This document shows positions 1 to 4,241 of a DNA stretch of 5,340 nt, piece after piece. Within the stretch, counting starts at the first letter, position 1; every line of letters starts with the position of its first letter. The position numbers were made by a program, and so were the translations under genes. This DNA comes from Phycisphaerae bacterium (GTDB taxonomy: Bacteria; Planctomycetota; Phycisphaerae; JAJVII01), in contig JAQTVL010000338.1 of assembly GCA_028706835.1 (NCBI GenBank), positions 1 through 5,340 on the forward strand, given 5' to 3'. The notes below the pieces were generated by a model. The model was not told the origin of the DNA, ran no database searches, and saw only the letters and a program-made list of their open reading frames with translations.

Positions 1-887
1 CGCTCAAGAGCGAGGCGATCGGCCTGGCGGTCATGACCGAACTGCCCGCGGTGATTATCGACGTGCAGCGCGGCGGCCCCTGCACCGGCCTGCCCACCAA
101 GACCGAGCAGTCCGACCTGTTCCAGGCGGTGCTCGGCCGAAACGGCGAGTGCCCGCTGGTCGTGCTGGCGCCGTCGACGCCTGCGGATTGCTTTGACATC
201 ACGGTGGAGGCGTTCCGCATCGCCGTGCGCTACATGGTGCCGGTGATCGTGCTGTCGGACGGCTACCTGTCGGCGGGGGCTGAAGCCTGGAGAGTCCCGC
301 AGTTCAAGCGGTTGCCGCCGATCAAGCTGGACTACGCCTCCGACCCGGACACCTACCAGCCCTATCTCCGCAACAAGGACCTCGCCCGCCCGTGGGCGAT
401 CCCCGGCACGCCGAAGCTGATGCACCGGGTCGGCGGGCTGGAGAAGAAGGACGTCACCGGCGAACCGAGCCACGACCCGATGAACCACCAGAAGATGGTG
501 GAACTGCGGGCAGCCAAGGTCGCCGGCGTCAAGATGGAAGCCCCGTATCGCTGGCTCGGCGACGACAGCGGCGACCTGCTGGTCGTCGGCTGGGGCAGCA
601 GCTACGGCGCGATCTGCGCCGCGGTGAACGGCCTGCGGCAGGAGGGACTGTCGGTCAGCGCCTGCCACCTGCGGTGCCTCAACCCGCTGCCGGAGGAACT
701 GGGGCCGAAGCTGCGGAAGTTCAAGCAGGTCCTCGTTCCCGAAATGAACCTGGGTCAACTGATCATGCTGCTGCGAGCGAAATTCCTGGTCGACGCCAAG
801 GGGATCGGCAAGGTCCAGGGCCGGCCGTTCACCATCGGCGAACTCGCCAGCGGGATTCGCTCCGCCTTGCAGGGAGGTAGCAAATGA
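1..887 (+). CDS. korA: 2-oxoglutarate:ferredoxin oxidoreductase, alpha subunit (3' part only)
   Basis: The alpha subunit pairs with KorB to convert 2-oxoglutarate and CoA reversibly to succinyl-CoA and CO2, passing electrons to ferredoxin in the cytoplasm. The gene enters from the left edge; the reading frame begins at base 3, giving 294 visible residues before TGA at 885-887. Numbering from that first codon, residues 22-39 hold the family motif QRGGPCTGLPTKTEQSDL, part of the pyruvate:ferredoxin oxidoreductase N-terminal (pyrimidine-binding) domain. From about residue 190 (GDLLVVGWGSSYGA) runs the transketolase C-terminal-like domain II. C27 sits where Ser is common in this motif. Many bacterial homologues are gamma-alpha fusions of about 600 residues, so roughly half the protein may lie outside; whether this one is fused cannot be seen. 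Substrate assignment to 2-oxoglutarate rests on the neighbouring korB and isocitrate dehydrogenase; another 2-oxoacid is possible. The ATG at 33 is an internal Met of a longer frame, not the start. Confidence 0.9.
   Translation, partial: LKSEAIGLAVMTELPAVIIDVQRGGPCTGLPTKTEQSDLFQAVLGRNGECPLVVLAPSTPADCFDITVEAFRIAVRYMVPVIVLSDGYLSAGAEAWRVPQFKRLPPIKLDYASDPDTYQPYLRNKDLARPWAIPGTPKLMHRVGGLEKKDVTGEPSHDPMNHQKMVELRAAKVAGVKMEAPYRWLGDDSGDLLVVGWGSSYGAICAAVNGLRQEGLSVSACHLRCLNPLPEELGPKLRKFKQVLVPEMNLGQLIMLLRAKFLVDAKGIGKVQGRPFTIGELASGIRSALQGGSK
871..887 (+). promoter_or_regulatory. korB ribosome binding site and korA/korB ATGA overlap
   Basis: AGGGAGG at 871-877 is a strong Shine-Dalgarno sequence, six bases before the ATG at 884. 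It lies inside the end of korA. The korB ATG and the korA TGA share the four bases ATGA at 884-887, a usual arrangement for translational coupling of subunits needed in equal amounts. It fixes the korB start. Confidence 0.85.
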
Positions 888-1930
888 ATACGCCAGCCAC
901 CGCGTCCGAAGCCCTGACCGTCAAGGATTTCACGCCGGCGCGGGATGCCCTTTGGTGCCCCGGCTGCGGCGACCACGCCATCCTGGCCGTGGTCAAGCGG
1001 ATCCTCGTCAAGACGGGAGCCCAGCCGGAGAACACCGTCATCGTGTCCGGCATTGGCTGCTCGAGCCGGTTTCCGTACTACGTGAACACCTACGGGTTCC
1101 ACTCGATCCACGGGCGGGCGCCGGCCATTGCGACCGGGCTGAAGATTGCCGCGCCGGAGTTGAACGTGTGGGTGATCACCGGCGACGGCGACGGGCTGGC
1201 GATCGGCGGCAACCACCTGATGCACATGATCCGGCGGAACGTGGACGTGCGGCTGCTGCTGTTCAACAACCGCATCTACGGCCTGACCAAGGGGCAGTAT
1301 TCACCGACGTCTGAATACGGCAAGAAGACCAAGAGCAGCCCGCGGGGCACGGTAGAAAGGCCGGTCCGGCCGCTGGCGGCGGCGCTGGGCGCCGAGGCGA
1401 CGTTCGTTGCCCGGACGATGGCGGGCGACCCGAGGCACCTGGAATACGTGCTGGAGCGGGCCGCCGCGCACCGCGGCACCAGCTTCGTCGAAATCTACCA
1501 GAACTGCGTGATCTTCAACGAGGGCGCCTACGAATGGGCCCTGGGCAAGGAGAACCGCGCCAACAACGTGCTTTACCTCGAGCAGGGCAAGCCGCTGGTC
1601 TTCGGCACGGACGGCCAAAAGGCAATCGTCGCCGACCAGCTTCGCCCGACGATCGTCAACCGCGCGGACGTCCCGGCTGATCGCGTGCTGGTGCACGACG
1701 AGAAGGCCGACAGCCCGGCGCTGGCGTTCATGCTCAGCTCGCTGACGTATCCGGACTTCCCGGAGCCGCTGGGCGTGTTCCGCGACATCGAGAAGCCCTG
1801 CCTGGAGTCGGAAATCTATGGGCAGATCGAGGAGGCCATCAAGGCCCAGGGCACCGGCGACGCCGACCACCTGCTCAGCGGCACGGACACCTGGAAAGTT
1901 GCCGCTCGACCGCGCAAGGCGCAACGATAG
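884..1930 (+). CDS. korB: 2-oxoglutarate:ferredoxin oxidoreductase, beta subunit
   Basis: This is the thiamine-diphosphate and [4Fe-4S]-binding subunit of the KOR complex, 348 residues, close to the usual size for the family. WCPGCGDH at 24-31 supplies cluster cysteines C25 and C28. C59 (GIGCSSR) and C208 (QNCVIFN) complete the four-Cys set expected of OGOR/POR beta subunits. GDGDGLAIGGNH at 100-111 followed by NNRIYGLTKGQYSPTS at 128-143 is the ThDP/Mg2+ binding stretch. The TPP domain spans about 24-220, and a beta-subunit C-terminal extension (from about 220, including NNVLYLEQGKPLVFG) follows. GLTKGQYSPTS is typical of KorB rather than of large single-chain pyruvate oxidoreductases. It is translationally coupled to korA through the ATGA overlap. 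All key residues are present and there is no break in the frame. The fit to 2-oxoglutarate is family- and context-based; a pyruvate or branched-chain substrate cannot be formally excluded. Confidence 0.93.
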   Translation: MNTPATASEALTVKDFTPARDALWCPGCGDHAILAVVKRILVKTGAQPENTVIVSGIGCSSRFPYYVNTYGFHSIHGRAPAIATGLKIAAPELNVWVITGDGDGLAIGGNHLMHMIRRNVDVRLLLFNNRIYGLTKGQYSPTSEYGKKTKSSPRGTVERPVRPLAAALGAEATFVARTMAGDPRHLEYVLERAAAHRGTSFVEIYQNCVIFNEGAYEWALGKENRANNVLYLEQGKPLVFGTDGQKAIVADQLRPTIVNRADVPADRVLVHDEKADSPALAFMLSSLTYPDFPEPLGVFRDIEKPCLESEIYGQIEEAIKAQGTGDADHLLSGTDTWKVAARPRKAQR

Positions 1931-1946
1931 AATAAGCGGCCTGACT

Positions 1947-1968
1947 AGCCAATCTGCGGAAGTTGGCT
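1947..1968 (+). repeat. small inverted repeat after korB (weak hairpin)
   Basis: AGCCAA at 1947-1952 and TTGGCT at 1963-1968 are perfect reverse complements with a 10-base loop. It lies 16 bases after the korB stop and is followed by TCCTTTAC, not a T-run, so it is a poor candidate for an intrinsic terminator. It could slow 3' decay of the kor transcript or have no function. Confidence 0.3.
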
Positions 1969-1973
1969 TCCTT

Positions 1974-1985
1974 TACAGACCTGTA
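1974..1985. repeat. short palindrome TACAG-AC-CTGTA upstream of idh
   Basis: A 12-base palindrome of two 5-base arms with a 2-base centre lies 17 bases before the isocitrate dehydrogenase ATG. Its size and place would suit half-sites of a dimeric regulator, but one copy in one window is not evidence of an operator. I see no convincing -35/-10 pair in the 72-base gap, and only a weak purine stretch (GACGGGAAAC, 1987-1996) as a ribosome binding site. Confidence 0.25.
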
Positions 1986-2002
1986 GACGGGAAACAAAGC
2001 CT

Positions 2003-3088
2003 ATGTACAACGTGACGTTGATCACCGGTGACGGGATCGGGCCGGAAATTGCGGAGGCTTCGCGGCGGTGCGTCGATGCGACCGGCGTGAAGGTGCAGTG
2101 GGACGTGCAGGAGGCGGGCGTGGACGTGATGGCCCGCGAGGGCACGCCCATGCCGGATCGCACGCTCGAATCGGTCCGCAAGAACAAGGTGGCGCTCAAG
2201 GCCCCCATCACCACGCCGGTGGGCACGGGCTTTCGGTCGGTCAACGTCTACCTGCGGCAGGCGCTCAACCTGTACGCCTGCGTCCGGCCGTGCAAGAGCT
2301 ACCCCGGCGTCCGCAGCAAGTACCAGAACATCGACCTGGTGCTGGTCCGCGAGAACACCGAGGACCTGTACGCCGGCGTCGAGTTCGCCAAGGGCGCCGC
2401 GGAAACCGCCGAACTGGTCAGCCAGATCAACCGGCTGAGCAAGGACAAGAAGATCAGGACCGGCGCGTCGACGACGGGCGTGTCGATCAAGCCGATCAGC
2501 GTCGAGGGGACCACGCGGATCGTCACCTACGCCTTCGAGTACGCCCGCGCCAACAAGCGAAAGAAAGTGACCAGCGTCCACAAGGCCAACATCATGAAGC
2601 ACACCGACGGCCTGTGGCTGGAGCTGTCGCGCCAGGTGGCGGCCAAGTACCCGGACATCGAGTTCGAGGACCGGATCGTGGACAACATGTGCATGCAGCT
2701 CGTGCAGAAGCCCGAGTTGTATGACATCCTGGTCCTGCCGAACCTGTATGGCGACATCCTGTCGGACCTGTGCGCCGGGCTGGTGGGCGGGCTGGGCGTG
2801 GCGCCCGGGGCGAACATCGGCGACAACGGCGCGGTGTTCGAGGCGACGCACGGGTCGGCCCCGAAGTACAAGGGCCTGAACAAGGTGAACCCGACCGCCC
2901 TGATCCTGTCCGGCGCCCTGATGCTGCGGCATCTCAACGAGCTCGACGCGGCTGACCGCCTGGAGCGGGCCGTCGCCGCCGTGATTGCCGAGGGCAAGGA
3001 CGTCACCTACGACATGAAGGCGGATCGCAACGACCCGACCGCCGTCGGCACGAGCCAGATGGCGGACGCGATTATCGCCAAACTATGA
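2003..3088 (+). CDS. isocitrate dehydrogenase (isocitrate/isopropylmalate dehydrogenase family)
   Basis: It oxidatively decarboxylates isocitrate to 2-oxoglutarate, the substrate of the KorAB complex encoded just upstream. It has 361 residues, near the short bacterial/mitochondrial-type IDH length rather than the about 416 of E. coli Icd. Isocitrate contacts align with the E. coli enzyme: S79, N81, R85 (RSVNVYLR), R95, R116 and Y123 (RENTEDLYAG), K194 (HKANIMK) and metal ligands D227, D251 and D255 (GDILSD). S79 in this loop indicates isocitrate rather than isopropylmalate. The cofactor loop HGSAPKYKGLNKVNP gives K288, Y289 and V295, the residues found in NADP-type E. coli Icd (K344, Y345, V351). 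Y336 matches Y391, but the R395 position appears to be Ala340. NADP or dual use is therefore suggested, although close homologues are often labelled NAD-dependent. The ATG at 2003 puts VTLITGDGIGPE at the expected N-terminus; its Shine-Dalgarno is weak. TGA is at 3086-3088. Confidence 0.92.
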   Translation: MYNVTLITGDGIGPEIAEASRRCVDATGVKVQWDVQEAGVDVMAREGTPMPDRTLESVRKNKVALKAPITTPVGTGFRSVNVYLRQALNLYACVRPCKSYPGVRSKYQNIDLVLVRENTEDLYAGVEFAKGAAETAELVSQINRLSKDKKIRTGASTTGVSIKPISVEGTTRIVTYAFEYARANKRKKVTSVHKANIMKHTDGLWLELSRQVAAKYPDIEFEDRIVDNMCMQLVQKPELYDILVLPNLYGDILSDLCAGLVGGLGVAPGANIGDNGAVFEATHGSAPKYKGLNKVNPTALILSGALMLRHLNELDAADRLERAVAAVIAEGKDVTYDMKADRNDPTAVGTSQMADAIIAKL

Positions 3089-3095
3089 GGAAGAA

Positions 3096-3130
3096 AGCTG
3101 TCAGCTATCAGCTTTCAGCGGTCAGCTTAA
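3096..3130 (+). repeat. 7-bp-period repeat block L1 (AGCNNTC units)
   Basis: Starting seven bases after the idh stop, the sequence reads as successive heptads AGCTGTC, AGCTATC, AGCTTTC, AGCGGTC, AGCTTAA. On the other strand these are GCTGANN units. Bases 3109-3126 are the exact reverse complement of 3235-3252. I recall similar GCTGANN heptad arrays in the intergenic DNA of many environmental bacteria, where they give rise to false short frames; that is memory, not a search result. Confidence 0.75.
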
Positions 3131-3252
3131 GAAGAGAACACTGAACGCGCATGGGCGAACTGGAACGCAGAAGCAAGGACATCTGAGCTTTCAGCGATTG
3201 GTGGTCGGTCTTCCGCTGTAGCTGAATGCTGACCGCTGACCGCTGAAAGCTG
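3109..3252. repeat. 18-bp perfect inverted repeat bounding a 108-bp core
   Basis: CAGCTTTCAGCGGTCAGC at 3109-3126 is matched without error by its reverse complement at 3235-3252. The 108-base core holds a second, altered copy of the left arm (from 3186) and about 55 bases of non-repeated sequence at 3131-3185. The layout could be a REP/BIME-like palindromic element or a tiny non-autonomous element with terminal inverted repeats. No transposase gene and no clear target-site duplication are seen, so mobility is unproven. Confidence 0.7.
3186..3251 (+). promoter_or_regulatory. long RNA hairpin between idh and mdh
   Basis: Bases 3186-3209 pair in register with 3228-3251: 18 Watson-Crick pairs, five G-U pairs and one A-C mismatch (3197/3240). 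The register continues inward through 3211-3213 with 3224-3226 and 3215-3216 with 3221-3222, leaving the loop TGTA at 3217-3220. The right arm is a GCTGANN heptad array; the left arm is a degenerate copy of block L1. There is no T-run after it (CCTTTTCC follows), so it is not a classic intrinsic terminator. A role in mRNA processing, in uneven stability of the idh and mdh segments, or in partial termination is possible. It ends 23 bases before the mdh start codon. Confidence 0.7.
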
Positions 3253-3267
3253 CCTTTTCCAAAGGAG
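3253..3267 (+). promoter_or_regulatory. mdh ribosome binding site within a small hairpin
   Basis: AAAGGAG at 3261-3267 is a good Shine-Dalgarno sequence seven bases before the GTG at 3275, and it decides that start. CCTTT at 3253-3257 is complementary to AAAGG at 3261-3265 with a three-base loop (TCC), so the ribosome site can be partly masked. This small stem begins one or two bases after the long hairpin, so the two could stack. Seen: the complementarity. Inferred: any effect on translation. Confidence 0.6.
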
Positions 3268-3274
3268 CCACACC

Positions 3275-4228
3275 GTGGGCAAGCGAGCAAAGGTGAGCGT
3301 CATCGGGGCCGGCAACGTCGGCGCGACCACCGCGCACTGGCTGGTCAGCAAGGAACTGGCGGACGTGGTGCTGGTTGACATCGTCGAGGGGCTGCCGCAG
3401 GGCAAGGCGCTCGACCTGTTCGAGGCGTCCCCGGTCGAGCGGTTCGATTGCCGCGTCACCGGTGCCAACGGCTACGAAGAGACCGCCAACAGCGACGTGG
3501 TCGTCATCACCTCCGGCCTGGCCCGCAAGCCGGGCATGAGTCGCGACGACCTGCTGGCTGCGAACGTCAAGATTGTCGGCGAGGTCACCGCGAAGGTGGC
3601 CCGGCAGTCGCCGGGGGCGATCCTCATCGTCGTGTCCAACCCGCTGGACGCGATGGTCTATGTCGCGTCGAAGGTTTCCGGCTTCCCAGCCAACCGGGTC
3701 GTCGGCATGGCCGGCATCCTGGACGCCGCTCGCTTCCGCAGTTTCATCGCGATGGAACTGAACGTGAGCGTGGAGGACGTGACGTCGTTCGTGCTCGGCG
3801 GCCACGGCGACACGATGGTGCCGCTGCCGCGGTACAGCGCGGTGGCGGGCATCCCGCTGCCGGAACTGCTCCCGCCGAACCGCGTCGAGGCGCTGGTGCA
3901 GCGGACCCGCGACGGCGGGGCGGAGATCGTCAAGCTGCTCAAGACCGGCTCCGCCTACTACGCCCCGTCATCGGCGGCGGTGGAGATGGTCGAGGCGATC
4001 CTCAAGGACAAGAAGCGCATCCTGCCCTGCGCCGCCTACTGCACGAAGGAGTACGGCGTCGGCGGGTATTTCGTCGGCGTGCCGGTGCTGCTGGGCGCGG
4101 GCGGCGTCGAGAAGGTCATCGAGATCAAGCTGCTGCCGAACGAGGCGGCGGCCTTCGCCAACTCGGTCGAGCACGTCAAGGCCCTGGTGGCCCAGGCTGA
4201 CAAGCTGCTGGCCGGTCAACCCAAGTGA
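3275..4228 (+). CDS. mdh: malate dehydrogenase (LDH-like, NAD-dependent)
   Basis: It interconverts malate and oxaloacetate with NAD+/NADH in the cytoplasm, the last step of the TCA cycle. It has 317 residues, the usual length for the LDH-like MDH group. The Rossmann loop GAGNVGAT is at 11-18 and D35 (VLVDI) is the acidic residue that selects NAD over NADP. ARKPGMSRDDL at 83-93 supplies R84, the Arg that marks malate rather than lactate dehydrogenases, and R90. VSNPLD has N122, GILDAARF has D150 and R153, and LGGHGDTMVPL carries the catalytic H177, completing the Asp-His pair. GSAYYAPSSA (from 225) is also typical. The start is GTG at 3275, supported by AAAGGAG seven bases upstream and by the Rossmann motif beginning ten residues in. 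It is separated from idh by the repeat-rich gap but only 13 bases from the following lyase gene, so mdh and the lyase are probably transcribed together. No residue expected for activity is missing. Confidence 0.95.
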   Translation: MGKRAKVSVIGAGNVGATTAHWLVSKELADVVLVDIVEGLPQGKALDLFEASPVERFDCRVTGANGYEETANSDVVVITSGLARKPGMSRDDLLAANVKIVGEVTAKVARQSPGAILIVVSNPLDAMVYVASKVSGFPANRVVGMAGILDAARFRSFIAMELNVSVEDVTSFVLGGHGDTMVPLPRYSAVAGIPLPELLPPNRVEALVQRTRDGGAEIVKLLKTGSAYYAPSSAAVEMVEAILKDKKRILPCAAYCTKEYGVGGYFVGVPVLLGAGGVEKVIEIKLLPNEAAAFANSVEHVKALVAQADKLLAGQPK

Positions 4229-4229
4229 T

Positions 4230-4235
4230 GAGGGG
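4230..4235 (+). promoter_or_regulatory. ribosome binding site of the lyase gene
   Basis: GAGGGG at 4230-4235 lies six bases before the ATG at 4242 and two bases past the mdh stop codon. A nearer ATG at 4228-4230 opens a frame that stops after five codons (TGA at 4243-4245), so 4242 is the real start. Confidence 0.7.
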
Positions 4236-4241
4236 ATTGCG

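Noticed and set aside
755..1225. Long open frame on the minus strand opposite korA/korB
   Set aside because: It overlaps well-supported genes with intact motifs, has an Arg/Pro/Ala-rich low-information composition typical of antisense frames in G+C-rich DNA, and resembles no family I know.
1963..2002. Sigma-70-type promoter before idh (TTGGCT or TTTACA as -35)
   Set aside because: No TATAAT-like hexamer is found 16-18 bases downstream of either candidate.
1973..2932. 319-codon minus-strand open frame opposite idh
   Set aside because: It lies almost wholly antisense to the isocitrate dehydrogenase; the composition (rich in His, Arg, Val, Asp, Leu) reflects reverse reading of G+C-rich codons, and there is no recognisable domain.
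3151..3186. 11-codon ATG frame in the idh-mdh gap (MGELERRSKDI)
   Set aside because: No Shine-Dalgarno at the right distance and too short to judge; could only be revived as a leader peptide by ribosome profiling.
3096..3252. CRISPR array
   Set aside because: The repeats are 7-base contiguous units in both orientations with no unique equal-length spacers, and no cas genes are present.
3253..3260. CCTTTTCC after the long hairpin as the U-tract of an intrinsic terminator
   Set aside because: Only four T in a row, flanked by C, and followed at once by the mdh ribosome site; not a convincing terminator.
3108..3290. Small minus-strand frames across the repeat gap, with Ser/Ala/Gln-rich peptides
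   Set aside because: They are translations of the heptad repeat (SAVS- and SAFS-type strings) and run into the mdh coding sequence; no ribosome site supports them.
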